Source of the DNA: Pleurocapsa sp. FMAR1
Lineage (GTDB): Bacteria; Cyanobacteriota; Cyanobacteriia; Cyanobacteriales; Xenococcaceae
Reading direction: 5' to 3'
NCBI RefSeq assembly: GCF_963665995.1
Contig: NZ_OY762512.1
Span: 806,001 to 870,000, forward strand
Length of the DNA stretch: 64,000 bases
How positions within the stretch are numbered: the stretch's first letter is position 1; each line of letters opens with the position of its first letter. This document shows, piece after piece, positions 1-7,945 of the stretch. The notes beneath the pieces were generated by a model, which saw nothing but the letters and a program-made list of their open reading frames with translations, ran no database searches and had not been told where the DNA came from. A program made the position numbers and the translations under genes.

Positions 1-83
1 ATGGAAATGTTGATAGACAAAAGCAATCTTGGTTTTGGTATGCGTTCTTGGCGTTATTCTATGCTAGTTAAAGTTATGAAAAC
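1..83 (+). pseudogene. Remnant of a second peroxiredoxin gene (3' part only)
   Basis: The open frame from the window edge reads residues closely matching about positions 114-140 of the intact peroxiredoxin at 2690-3220, including the shared core NLGFG-RSWRYSM. The DNA is also very similar to 3031-3117. Homology stops near base 80, and the frame then runs through unrelated sequence to a stop at 121-123. The peroxidatic cysteine region would lie outside the window. No catalytic part is present here, so this is a fragment left by duplication and rearrangement. It abuts a fragment of another gene on the opposite strand. Confidence 0.75.
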
Positions 84-267
84 TAATATTGGAAGTATTG
101 TCTTTAGCCGTAACCACCCCTAATTTCCCTGCTTGATAGGTAAAAAAAAAGAGAGTGATTCCCAAATGATTAAGGATGCTAGCTAGATTATTGCTGTATT
201 CATAACGCACCTCTGGCAGCTTCTCTTCTTGAGCATTAGAGTTAGCTTCATTTTCAATTTGAACCAT
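64..267 (-). pseudogene. N-terminal fragment of a TIGR03032-family protein
   Basis: A 67-residue frame with an acidic leader followed by YEYSNNLASIL and the signature TYQAGKL. This resembles the N-terminus of the TIGR03032 (DUF4915) beta-propeller-like family, members of which run to several hundred residues. The match seems to continue to the last residues (HNFN) and is cut off exactly where the peroxiredoxin remnant begins. It is therefore a truncated gene. Family assignment rests on remembered motif similarity; no function is established for the family. It lies upstream of, and in the same direction as, nothing it could form an operon with. Confidence 0.6.
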
Positions 268-358
268 TGGTAGTTAAAAAATTATAATAAAATCAAAAAT
301 TAATTAGCCTTAAATGATTGAGGAAGTTTAGCAGATTTAAACCTCCTCAAATAAATCA

Positions 359-2305
359 TTAGATTAGGTCAAAATCAGCAGCCGTTAGTTGTTCGGTATC
401 GACCCCAGTAAAAGTTGCCAAGACTTGATCACCAACTTTTAGCGTATTTCCAGTCAGAGTTAAGTCATTGAACTCTAAACCAGCCGAACCAAGTCGCTCC
501 GAAAAATATACGGTTACGGAATCACTTCCTAATTTAAAATCGGTAATACTATCTTTCCCTTCACCACATCTCAGCACAAAGATATCTTCGCCAGCACCTC
601 CAGTCAAGATATCTTTACCCTTACCGCCATCTAGGAGATCGTTACCAGCACCTCCAGTCAAGATATCTTTACCATTACCGCCAAGGAGAGTATCATTTCC
701 AGCACATCCAGTCAAAATATCTTTACCGTTACCTCCATCTAAGAGATCGTTGCCAGCACCTCCAGTTAAGATATCTTTGCCATTACCGCCAAGGAGAGTA
801 TCATTTCCCCCACTGCCGTCTAAAGTATCCTTACCGTTACCGCCTTCAATTTGGTCTGCACCATCTGTACCAACAAGGTTGTCAGAGCCATTCGTACCAG
901 TAATGATATTAGTAGTAGTTGAATCATCAACAACTAGCTTAAATAGTTCCCTGCCATTTTCACCATCGTCAGCACTAAAATACAGCTGGTCGTTAAACTC
1001 TCTCAAGTCTAAGGGACCAAAACCGTTACTACCAGGATTAATATCTTCAACTAATTGAGTACCTTCTGTTGTGCCGTCGCTGACCCATAGCTCGTAGCCA
1101 TTTTCACCATCTCTAGCCGTAAAATACAGCTTATCGTTAAACTCTCTCAAGTTATTGGGATAAGAACTGTTACTACCAGGATTAATATCTGCAACTAATT
1201 GAGTACCCTCTGCTGTACCGTCGCTGACCCATAGCTCGTAGCCATTTTCACCATCGTCAGCGGTGAAATATAGCTGGTTGTTAAACTCGGTAAAGTCAGA
1301 GGGAAAAGAACTATCACTACCAGGATTAATATCTGCAACTAATTGAGTACCTTCTGTTGTGCCATCGCTGACCCATAACTCTTTGCCATTTTCACCATCG
1401 TCAGCGGTGAAATATAGCTGGTTGTTAAACTCGGTCACCTTAGACGGATTAGAACCATCACTACCAGGATTAATATCTTTAACTAATTGAGTACCCTCTG
1501 CTGTGCCATCGCTGACCCAGAGTTCTGCGCCATTTTCACCATCTCTAGCCGTAAAATACAGCTGGTTGTTGAACTCGGTTAAGTAGCTGGGAAAAGAATC
1601 ACCATAAGGACCACTACCAGGATTAATATCTTTAACTAATTGAGTACCCTCTGCTGTGCCGTCGCTGACCCATAGCTCGTCGCCATTTTCACCATCATCA
1701 GCCGTAAAATATAGCTGGTTGTTGAACTCGGTTAAGTTACCGGGATAAGAATACTTAGGATAACCGTAAGCAGTACTATATTCATAATAACCAAAAGGAC
1801 CACGACCAGGATAAATATCTTTAACTAATTGAGTACCTTCGGTTGTGCCATCGCTGACCCAGAGTTCGTTGCCATTTTTTTCATCGAAAGCCGTGAAATA
1901 CAGCTGGTCGTTTGACTCGGTAAAGTTATCAGGACCAGAACTGTTACTACCAGGATTAATATCTTTAACCAATTGAGTACCATCGCTTGTGCCGTCGCTG
2001 ACCCAGAGTTCTGCGCCATTTTCACCATCGAAAGGCGTAAAATATAACTTGTTGTTAAACTCGCTCAAGTCATAAGGAGAAGAACCAATACTACCAGGAA
2101 AAACATCTTTAACTAATTGAGTCCCAGTAGCTGTGCCGTCGCTGACCCAGAGTTCTCTGCCATTTTCACCATCGTTTGCCGAAAAATACAGCTGGTTGTT
2201 AAACTCGGTCAAGTTCCTGGGATAAGAACTATTAGCACTACCGTAATCACCAATACCAGGATAAATATCTTTAACTAGTACAACTTGACTTGAATTGTTT
2301 TCCAT
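359..2305 (-). CDS. Secreted ELWVSDGT-repeat protein with C-terminal RTX calcium-binding repeats
   Basis: 648 residues with no evident Sec signal peptide. Residues ~10-460 hold about nine units of roughly 50-60 residues, each with a [16 protein letters not shown] core followed by GTQLV-DI-PGS; the last unit degenerates to ELFKL. These units are common in large bacterial surface proteins and probably form a beta-propeller or solenoid. Residues ~475-590 are glycine-rich nonapeptides of the GG-GNDTL type that bind calcium (hemolysin-type, RTX). The C-terminus ends with a SITDF-LGSD segment typical of type I secreted proteins. Export through a TolC-type system is inferred; no transporter gene is nearby. 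DNA repeats are near identical, suggesting recent unit duplication. Substrate unknown. Confidence 0.85.
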   Translation of the reverse strand: MENNSSQVVLVKDIYPGIGDYGSANSSYPRNLTEFNNQLYFSANDGENGRELWVSDGTATGTQLVKDVFPGSIGSSPYDLSEFNNKLYFTPFDGENGAELWVSDGTSDGTQLVKDINPGSNSSGPDNFTESNDQLYFTAFDEKNGNELWVSDGTTEGTQLVKDIYPGRGPFGYYEYSTAYGYPKYSYPGNLTEFNNQLYFTADDGENGDELWVSDGTAEGTQLVKDINPGSGPYGDSFPSYLTEFNNQLYFTARDGENGAELWVSDGTAEGTQLVKDINPGSDGSNPSKVTEFNNQLYFTADDGENGKELWVSDGTTEGTQLVADINPGSDSSFPSDFTEFNNQLYFTADDGENGYELWVSDGTAEGTQLVADINPGSNSSYPNNLREFNDKLYFTARDGENGYELWVSDGTTEGTQLVEDINPGSNGFGPLDLREFNDQLYFSADDGENGRELFKLVVDDSTTTNIITGTNGSDNLVGTDGADQIEGGNGKDTLDGSGGNDTLLGGNGKDILTGGAGNDLLDGGNGKDILTGCAGNDTLLGGNGKDILTGGAGNDLLDGGKGKDILTGGAGEDIFVLRCGEGKDSITDFKLGSDSVTVYFSERLGSAGLEFNDLTLTGNTLKVGDQVLATFTGVDTEQLTAADFDLI

Positions 2306-2614
2306 CGATCTAATCTATGCCTCTGCGATATGTATAGTTGTTAACTGTTTGAGTTGTATCAAATAAGCTCATCGAAACGATAAGTCTTTCCCGCCAAGAA
2401 CAGTTGTTTTAATTTAAATTTTCTTTACCCTGTTCGGTTAACAAGTCGAGATTATGTATATGTGATGTCCAAATCTGAGGGAATTTATCAGCAAATTGTC
2501 ATAACTTCTTTTGAAACCATTTTTAGGCTAAATTTCGCTCAAAACTAATACATTACTTATTTATAATTATCATATTTTTGTCACGAGATCGCTCATATTA
2601 GTAGAAAAATTTAC
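2306..2614. other. Intergenic region between divergent genes
   Basis: AT-rich spacer separating the RTX gene (leftward) from the peroxiredoxin gene (rightward). It should hold the promoter of the RTX gene, but I see no convincing -35/-10 pair on that strand and no small coding frame. The peroxiredoxin promoter begins at its right edge. Confidence 0.5.
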
Positions 2615-2644
2615 TTGACAACTCATAGTCGTTATGAGTATGAT
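2615..2644 (+). promoter_or_regulatory. Peroxiredoxin promoter with overlapping palindromic operator
   Basis: A consensus -35 TTGACA (2615-2620) is followed 18 bp later by -10 TATGAT (2639-2644). Between them, 2621-2639 forms a 19-bp interrupted palindrome with arms ACTCATA and TATGAGT around GTCGT. A palindrome filling the spacer is where a dimeric repressor would block RNA polymerase. Which regulator binds is unknown; a Fur/PerR-type or other redox-sensing repressor is a guess from the product. The ribosome site AGGAG (2674-2678) precedes the ATG at 2690. Confidence 0.6.
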
Positions 2645-2689
2645 TTATTTATAAGAAATTTAAACTCACAATTAGGAGCAAGTTAAACA

Positions 2690-3220
2690 ATGAGAGATAC
2701 AGTACCAAGCGTAATCTTCAAAACTAGAGTTCGTGATGAATCCGTTGAAGGATCAAATCCTTTCCGCTGGCAAGATGTAAACACAGAAGAGATTTTCAAA
2801 GGTAAAAAAGTAATTGTATTTTCTCTTCCTGGTGCATTCACTCCTACCTGTTCTTCGACTCATTTACCTGGATACGAAAAGTACTACGATGAATTTAAGT
2901 CATTGGGTGTAGATCAAATTGTCTGTATTTCAGTTAATGATGCTTTTGTAATGTTCCAGTGGGGTAAACAGCAAGGAGTCGAAAACGTATTCTTGCTTCC
3001 TGATGGCAATGGCGAATTTACGCGCAAGATGGGAATGTTGGTTAGTAAAGATAATCTTGGCTTTGGTTCGCGTTCCTGGCGTTATTCTATGATAGTTAAC
3101 GACATGAAACTTGAAAAAATCTTTATCGAACCAGATTTTGGTGATAACTGTCCTACTGACCCCTTTGAAGTTTCTGATGCCGATACTATGTTGGCGTATC
3201 TCAAGGGAGAAAAAAATTAG
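2690..3220 (+). CDS. Peroxiredoxin (Prx5/type II, AhpC-TSA superfamily)
   Basis: 176 residues of the atypical Prx5 group, which reduces hydrogen and alkyl peroxides with glutaredoxin or thioredoxin electrons in the cytosol. The peroxidatic cysteine is C54 in [15 protein letters not shown]; further cysteines are C79 and C154. The C-terminal RSWRYSM segment that completes the active site is present. An AGGAG ribosome site supports the start. Its own promoter carries a palindromic operator, and a hairpin separates it from the ZIP gene downstream. Dps and glutathione reductase nearby make a peroxide-defence block. A truncated second copy lies at the left edge of the window. Confidence 0.92.
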   Translation: MRDTVPSVIFKTRVRDESVEGSNPFRWQDVNTEEIFKGKKVIVFSLPGAFTPTCSSTHLPGYEKYYDEFKSLGVDQIVCISVNDAFVMFQWGKQQGVENVFLLPDGNGEFTRKMGMLVSKDNLGFGSRSWRYSMIVNDMKLEKIFIEPDFGDNCPTDPFEVSDADTMLAYLKGEKN

Positions 3221-3230
3221 CCTAATCAAG

Positions 3231-3259
3231 GTAGGAACATTTAAATATTATGTTCCTAC
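3231..3259 (+). repeat. Inverted repeat between peroxiredoxin and ZIP genes
   Basis: Perfect 10-bp arms GTAGGAACAT and ATGTTCCTAC with a 9-nt AT-rich loop. No T-run follows, so it is not a standard terminator. It may be an intercistronic hairpin that tunes the ZIP message, or an operator. Confidence 0.5.
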
Positions 3260-3271
3260 TCACAAAAAAAC

Positions 3272-4045
3272 ATGGGAACAATATATCTCGGTACTATAGC
3301 TAGCTTACTAGCAGGTTTAGCCACTGCCGTCGGCGCACTACCCATCTTATTTACTGCCAACATAAGCAAGAAATCGCAAGGAGTTATGTTGGGACTTGGT
3401 GGGGGTGTAATGCTAGCTGCAACCGCATTTTCTTTGATTATCCCAGGACAAGAAGCTGCCGTAGATTTAGGTTATTCTCGGACAAATTCTGCTTTAATCG
3501 TCAGTGTCGGCATGGCTTTAGGTGCTATTTTGCTGTTGTTAATGCACAATTACTTTCCCCACGAACATTTTAATAAAGGTGCAGAAGGAAAGATTACCGA
3601 GAACTTTGAACGTATTTGGTTATTTGTAATTGCGATTACAATACACAACTTTCCTGAAGGTTTAGCGGTTGGTGTTGGCTTTGGTGATGGAAGTATTAGT
3701 CATGGACTACCTCTAGCATTGGGTATTGCTTTACAAAATATGCCCGAAGGTTTGATAGTTGCTTTAGCATTAAGAGAGTTAGATTATTCCATCAAGTATG
3801 CTTTAGGAATTTCTTTGCTAACTGGCTTAGTTGAGCCTATTGGAGGTTTTGTTGGGGCAAGCATCGTCAATTTTGGACAAGCTTTTTTACCTTGGGGAAT
3901 GGCGATCGCAGCAGGTTCAATGCTATTTGTAATTGTTGATGAGATTATTCCCGAAATAGATAGAGAAAGCAATGCCCAAGAAGGCACGCTAGGAGTTATG
4001 ACTGGTTTTGTGGCAATGATGTTTTTAGATATTGCCTTTGGGTGA
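3272..4045 (+). CDS. ZIP-family metal transporter
   Basis: 257-residue integral membrane protein with about eight hydrophobic segments. The ZIP metal-binding helices are clear: HNFPEG near residues 124-129 in TM4 and the partner QNMPEG in TM5. A short His-containing loop (HNYFPHEH) precedes them. ZIP proteins bring divalent cations (zinc, iron, manganese) into the cytoplasm; the substrate cannot be read from sequence. The gene starts 51 bp after the peroxiredoxin stop with no strong ribosome site, so it is probably co-transcribed. A link between metal import, Dps and the Mn catalase at 15.1 kb is plausible but inferred. Confidence 0.88.
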   Translation: MGTIYLGTIASLLAGLATAVGALPILFTANISKKSQGVMLGLGGGVMLAATAFSLIIPGQEAAVDLGYSRTNSALIVSVGMALGAILLLLMHNYFPHEHFNKGAEGKITENFERIWLFVIAITIHNFPEGLAVGVGFGDGSISHGLPLALGIALQNMPEGLIVALALRELDYSIKYALGISLLTGLVEPIGGFVGASIVNFGQAFLPWGMAIAAGSMLFVIVDEIIPEIDRESNAQEGTLGVMTGFVAMMFLDIAFG

Positions 4046-4137
4046 ATCAATAAACAATTATCAATTATCAGTAACAATTGCTTAAATCTTAAAGGCTGAA
4101 TTTTTTAAACTTAGTAAACGTCAAGGAGAACTAAATT

Positions 4138-4638
4138 ATGATTTCTACTATTTCTCAAGAAAAGCTATACACTACTCGGATCGATTTATCAGAAGATGTT
4201 CGAGTTAAAGTAATCGAGACTTTGAATCAAACTCTCGCGGCAACACTAGACCTAAAAACCCAGACTAAACAGGCGCACTGGAACGTTAAGGGGATGGATT
4301 TCTATCAGCTACACCTACTGTTTGATGAAATGGCAGGGGAATTAGAAGAATATGTTGATATGGTTGCCGAGAGAGTCACTGCTTTAGGTGGTGTGGCTAT
4401 GGGAACAGCCCGTATTGCTGCTAGCGATTCTATTTTGCCTGAATATGACTTAAATGCGGTTACAGGAATTGAACACGTAACGGCTTTAGCCGATCGCTTT
4501 AGTGCTTATGCTAAACACGTCCGTGAAGCAATTGATAGTACCGATAAATTAGGCGATCTTGATACAGCAGATTTATATACTGAAATTTCTCGCACTATCG
4601 ATAAGCGTCTTTGGTTCTTAGAAGCACATTTGGTTTAA
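4138..4638 (+). CDS. dps: Dps family ferritin-like DNA-protection protein
   Basis: 166 residues. The ferroxidase residues keep the exact spacing of E. coli Dps: H47, H59, D63, D74 and E78 (E. coli H51, H63, D67, D78, E82). Dps dodecamers oxidise Fe(II) with hydrogen peroxide, store iron and protect DNA. The N-terminus is short and lacks a long lysine-rich tail, so DNA binding is uncertain. AGGAG lies 5' of the ATG and a hairpin terminator follows. Its place between peroxiredoxin and glutathione reductase fits peroxide defence. Confidence 0.93.
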   Translation: MISTISQEKLYTTRIDLSEDVRVKVIETLNQTLAATLDLKTQTKQAHWNVKGMDFYQLHLLFDEMAGELEEYVDMVAERVTALGGVAMGTARIAASDSILPEYDLNAVTGIEHVTALADRFSAYAKHVREAIDSTDKLGDLDTADLYTEISRTIDKRLWFLEAHLV

Positions 4639-4645
4639 ATTGTCT

Positions 4646-4683
4646 GCTAGTCATTGTTGATATTTCGGTGATGACTGGCTTTT
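4646..4683 (+). terminator. Hairpin terminator after dps
   Basis: Arms GCTAGTCAT (4646-4654) and ATGACTGGC (4671-4679), one G-U pair, followed by TTTT. Confidence 0.6.
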
Positions 4684-4772
4684 AGCTATCAGCTTACCTT
4701 CGGTACAAATTATAGTTTTATACTTGGTTCAAGCTGCAAGATAAGCATTGCATATTTCAAGAGAGCAAAATT

Positions 4773-5054
4773 ATGACAGATACAAAAGGTGCAGACGCGG
4801 TAGACAAGGCGATCGCCCAAGGCAAAGATCTAGATGGTTCTCCCATTCCTGAGCATAAATTGTCACTATATAACAAGGTAATGGGATTTGAAGCAGGAAG
4901 ACAAAGAAGCGGAGTTACTAATACCATGCGATCGCGCATCGTCAGAATAGGTGCAAAGCATCTTTCCCAAGCTGAACTAAATCAGATGTTATTAGATGCA
5001 GAGTTTCCGCCTTTAAAAGACAAGGAAATTGCTTTTTATTACGGTGGAAAGTAG
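4773..5054 (+). CDS. Small conserved-looking protein of unknown function
   Basis: 93 residues, soluble, mixed charge, no membrane segment and no cysteine. I do not recognise a family. A ribosome site (GAGAGC) lies a few bases upstream of the ATG and composition matches its neighbours, so it is probably real. It sits between dps and gor, 90 bp before gor, in the same direction. A stress-linked role is only guilt by association. The C-terminal half (AKHLSQAELNQMLLDA followed by IAFYYGGK) looks like a compact helical domain. Confidence 0.7.
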   Translation: MTDTKGADAVDKAIAQGKDLDGSPIPEHKLSLYNKVMGFEAGRQRSGVTNTMRSRIVRIGAKHLSQAELNQMLLDAEFPPLKDKEIAFYYGGK

Positions 5055-5144
5055 AAAAATCACTGAATTGAGGGGAAAGTTATCCCTTCAATTGCGAAGC
5101 TTCAAGCTTAATGCTTAAAGCTATAAAAAAGGAGTATAAGAAAA

Positions 5145-6554
5145 ATGAGTTATGATTTTGATTTATTTGTGATTGGTGCGGGTTCAGGCGGTATTGCTAC
5201 TGCTAGACGTGCTGCTCAATATGGAGCAAAAGTAGGAATTGTCGAAAGCGATCGCCTGGGAGGAACTTGCGTTAACCGTGGTTGTGTACCCAAAAAGCTG
5301 ATGGTATATGCTTCTCACTTCCCTGCTGGATTTGAAGAGTCGGCAGGATATGGCTGGACAGTGGGAGAAAGTAGCTTTGATTGGTTAAAAATGATTACTG
5401 CTGTCAACGACGAGGTGACTCGACTTAACGGTATTTATCAGCGAATGCTGGATACTTCTGAAGTAAAGCTATACGAGGGTTATGGTAAATTTATTGACGC
5501 GCACACTATCGAAATCGGCGATAACCTCGACAGTCCCTACAACGCGGGGAACCCGCGCAACGGGCTGTCTCGCAAAGTTACCGCCGAGAAAATTTTAATT
5601 GCTGTAGGTGGTAAACCTGTCAAGCCAAAAAATATTAAGGGAATCGAACACGCCATCACTTCTAGAGAAATTTTTAATGTCAAAGAACAGCCAAAGCGTA
5701 TGGTGATTATCGGCGGTGGTTATATTGGTGTAGAGTTTGCCTGTATCTTGAACGGTTTAGGCACAGAAGTCACCGTAGTTATTCGGGGAGACAAAATCTT
5801 GCGTGGTTTTGACGAAGATATCCGCGACGAGATCCAGACTGGAATGCAGAATCACGGCATTAAGTTTGTTACTGGTTGCAATTGCGATCGCATGGTGATT
5901 GACAAAACCGATTCTGGCTTAAAAATTACCGTACCTACTAATGACGGCAAAGAAGAAACTATCGTCGCTGATGCTGCTAGTTTAGCTGCTACAGGAAGAA
6001 AACCTGATTTAGCTAATTTAGGCTTAGAAAATACGCAAGTAGAAGTAGTAAAGGGTGCAGTAGCAGTAGATGAATATAATAAAACTGCGGAAGATAATAT
6101 TTATGCAGTAGGTGACTGTACAGATCGCATTAATCTGACTCCTGTAGCCATTAACGAAGGTAGAGCTTTTGCCGACACCCATTTTGGCGGACAATCTCGA
6201 CAAATGAGCTATGAAAACGTTCCTTCGGCTGTATTTACTACCCCTGAAGCAGCTACAGTTGGCTTGAGCGAAGCCGAAGCCAAGGAAAAATATGGTGATG
6301 CTGTTAAAGTCTATCGTAGTAAATTCCGTCCCATGTACTATACTCTGCCAGACAAACAGGAAAAAACTATGATGAAGTTAATTGTGGATACCAACACCGA
6401 TAAGGTAGTTGGCGCACATATGGTAGGGGATGGCGCAGCCGAAATTATTCAAGGTGTGGCGGTAGCCGTTAAAATGGGCGCAACTAAAGCCAACTTTGAT
6501 GCCACCGTGGGTATTCATCCTAGTTCTGCGGAGGAGTTTGTGACTATGCGATAA
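5145..6554 (+). CDS. gor: Glutathione-disulfide reductase
   Basis: 469-residue flavoprotein that reduces GSSG to GSH with NAD(P)H. It shows the FAD Rossmann motif GAGSGG (11-16), the redox disulfide C42/C47 in GGTCVNRGCVPKKLM, a second dinucleotide motif IGGGYIGVEFA, the second FAD motif (AVGDCTD) and the C-terminal HPSSAEE with catalytic H458/E463. Ribosome site AAGGAG precedes the ATG. Residues ~127-143 look like an extra in-frame segment compared with other cyanobacterial enzymes. The DNA there (5525-5566) is a copy of an interspersed repeat found at 31269-31310. Function is probably kept because the insert lies in a surface loop before KILIAVGG. Confidence 0.95.
   Translation: MSYDFDLFVIGAGSGGIATARRAAQYGAKVGIVESDRLGGTCVNRGCVPKKLMVYASHFPAGFEESAGYGWTVGESSFDWLKMITAVNDEVTRLNGIYQRMLDTSEVKLYEGYGKFIDAHTIEIGDNLDSPYNAGNPRNGLSRKVTAEKILIAVGGKPVKPKNIKGIEHAITSREIFNVKEQPKRMVIIGGGYIGVEFACILNGLGTEVTVVIRGDKILRGFDEDIRDEIQTGMQNHGIKFVTGCNCDRMVIDKTDSGLKITVPTNDGKEETIVADAASLAATGRKPDLANLGLENTQVEVVKGAVAVDEYNKTAEDNIYAVGDCTDRINLTPVAINEGRAFADTHFGGQSRQMSYENVPSAVFTTPEAATVGLSEAEAKEKYGDAVKVYRSKFRPMYYTLPDKQEKTMMKLIVDTNTDKVVGAHMVGDGAAEIIQGVAVAVKMGATKANFDATVGIHPSSAEEFVTMR
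5525..5566 (+). repeat. Interspersed GC-rich repeat inside gor
   Basis: 42 bp matching the reverse complement of 31269-31310 at 39 of 42 positions. The core is the palindrome-like GCGGGGAACCCGCGCAACGG. It keeps the gor reading frame and adds codons for about 17 residues rich in Asn, Gly and Pro. Confidence 0.8.
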
Positions 6555-6573
6555 TCTGATTATCTAATAGTAA

Positions 6574-6589
6574 AAGAGCGATCGCTCTT
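6574..6589. repeat. HIP1-centred palindrome after gor
   Basis: AAGAGCGATCGCTCTT, a perfect 16-bp palindrome built on the cyanobacterial HIP1 octamer, 19 bp after the gor stop. It could end transcription, though the following run is not T-rich. Confidence 0.45.
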
Positions 6590-6639
6590 AAGAGAAAGGC
6601 GATCGCTTACTATATAAATCATGGAAGAAATACTAGAAT

Positions 6640-6656
6640 TATAGTCATTCTAAATA
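6640..6656 (+). mobile_element. Left terminal inverted repeat of a split IS630 element
   Basis: TATAGTCATTCTAAATA here and again at 53678-53694. In each place the sequence reads from outside into a transposase fragment, as terminal inverted repeats must. The outer TA fits the TA target duplication of IS630 elements. Confidence 0.8.
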
Positions 6657-6670
6657 GGAAACATATGGAA

Positions 6671-6703
6671 TAATAGGATTGAGTTGAAAAATCAATCCTA
6701 TTA
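6671..6703 (+). repeat. Hairpin just before the transposase start
   Basis: Perfect 12-bp arms TAATAGGATTGA and TCAATCCTATTA with a 9-nt loop, ending one base before the ATG at 6705. It would occlude the start in transcripts entering from outside, a common way for insertion sequences to limit their own expression. Confidence 0.6.
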
Positions 6704-6704
6704 G

Positions 6705-7245
6705 ATGACTTATAGTGTAGATTTACGAAAACGAGTAGTTGACTTTGTAGCGACGGGAGGCTCAAAGGCAGAAGCATCAAGAAGATATGAGGTAAGTTTG
6801 TGGTGTGTGAATGATTGGTGTCAAAGAAAGAATTTAACTCCAACACCACAACTAGGAAGAAAGCGAAAACTAGATTGGAAAGCACTTATCCAACATATTC
6901 AAGAAAATCCAGACGCTCTTTTGAGAGAGCGGGCGCAACATTTTGGAGTCCATACGAGTGCGATTGGATCTGCTCAAAAACAAATGAAATTGACTCGTAA
7001 AAAAAACTCTGAAATATAGTGAACGTAAGCATGGTCAACGAATCGCTTTTCTGAGAAATTTGCGTGAGATTGTTGTTTTAGATGGTTCAAATAACTTAGT
7101 TTACTTGGATGAATCGGGCTTTGAAGAATATGTTTATCGCCCATATGGATGGTCAAAACGAGGACAAAAAACCTATGGCGAGCGCAATGGCAAAAGAGGA
7201 ACGAGAACAAGCTTAATAGCAGGAAAAAGAGGCAAAGAATTATTA
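6705..7245 (+). pseudogene. IS630 transposase, N-terminal half (split by inversion)
   Basis: Frame 6705-7019 encodes the helix-turn-helix domain (MTYSVDLRKRVVDF, SRRYEVSLWCVNDW, ERAQHFGVHTSAIG). The rest, KYSERKHGQRIAFLRN then VYLDESGF with the first catalytic Asp, continues in the +1 frame. The frames meet at a run of eight A (6999-7006); loss of one A restores a single frame. This is either a mutation or the slippage used by many IS630 elements. Coding ends after GKRGKELL at 7245, where sequence switches to a restriction-modification gene. The remaining half, with the other two catalytic acids, is at 53683-53988 on the opposite strand. Confidence 0.85.
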
Positions 7246-7833
7246 TTCCATAATCATTATTGTAAGGGCGATTCGCGTTGTAAGGGCGAACGGCCGTTCA
7301 CCCCTACGAAATTGGATATCTTTCATTACACCTACGCTGTTTTACACAACCCTGCATATAGAGAAAAATACGAACTTAATCTAAAACGAGAATTTCCGCG
7401 TATTCCTTTTTATGATAACTTCCGCCAGTGGACGGCTTGGGGAAAACAGCTAATGGATTTGCATATTAACTACGAAACTATCGAACCCTATACCTTGAAA
7501 CGAATTGATATTCCTACTGCCGATAAAAATGCTAAATTTCCCAAAGTAAAACTACAGGCAGATAAAGATAAAGGAGTTATTACCCTAGACACCGATACGA
7601 GTCTACATAATATTCCCCCTGAAGCTTGGGAGTATAAACTAGGCAACCGTAGTGCATTGGAATGGATTTTAGATCAATACAAAGAAAAGAAACCTAAAGA
7701 TCAAACAATTGCCGAGAAATTTAATACCTATCGCTTTGCTGACTACAAAGAACAAGTAACTGATTTACTTCAGCGTGTCTGTACTGTCAGTGTGGAAACA
7801 ATGAAAATTATTGAAGCAATGGAAAAATACTAA
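7246..7833 (+). pseudogene. Type ISP-like restriction-modification enzyme, C-terminal part
   Basis: 195 residues fused in frame to the transposase half. From LDIFHYTYAVLHNPAYR through FPRIPFYDNFRQWTAWGKQL, LHINYETIEPY, AWEYKLGNRSALEWILDQY and FNTYRFADY it is the conserved C-terminal specificity region of Type ISP-like single-chain enzymes. The first five residues (FHNHY) fit directly after the last residues (GLQQ) of the N-terminal part at 53989-56451. It has no start of its own. Residues after FHNHY (CKGDSRCKG...PFTP) are encoded by a palindromic repeat and replace family residues. The fragment alone cannot methylate or cut DNA. Confidence 0.88.
7260..7308 (+). repeat. Palindromic GTAAGGGCGA-type repeat in coding sequence
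   Basis: Two copies of TTGTAAGGGCGA (7260-7271 and 7278-7289). The second opens a near-palindrome AGGGCGAACGG/CCGTTCACCCCT. Related palindromes occur at 7903-7931 and 17853-17882. Here it lies in frame inside the restriction enzyme fragment. Confidence 0.7.
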
Positions 7834-7902
7834 GTTCTCTTTTTATAAGTTAATTGATGCTGATTTATACCATTAGGTTTTTAAGTTATAACATCGGGTT
7901 TA

Positions 7903-7931
7903 TGTAGAGGCTGTTGGTCAACAGCCCTACA
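7903..7931. repeat. Palindromic intergenic repeat (possible shared terminator)
   Basis: Arms TGTAG-GGCTGTTG and CAACAGCC-CTACA around GT. It lies between the rightward restriction enzyme fragment and the leftward membrane-protein gene, so it could terminate both. It belongs by form to the TGTA-GGGC...GCCC-TACA repeat family. Confidence 0.6.
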
Positions 7932-7945
7932 ATATCTATCTAGAT

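Noticed and set aside
468-1058. Pro/Ser-rich plus-strand frame inside the RTX gene
   Set aside because: Antisense shadow of glycine/aspartate repeats.
359-2305. Possibility that the direct repeats are a CRISPR array
   Set aside because: Units are ~165-200 bp, continuous coding sequence, with no unique spacers.
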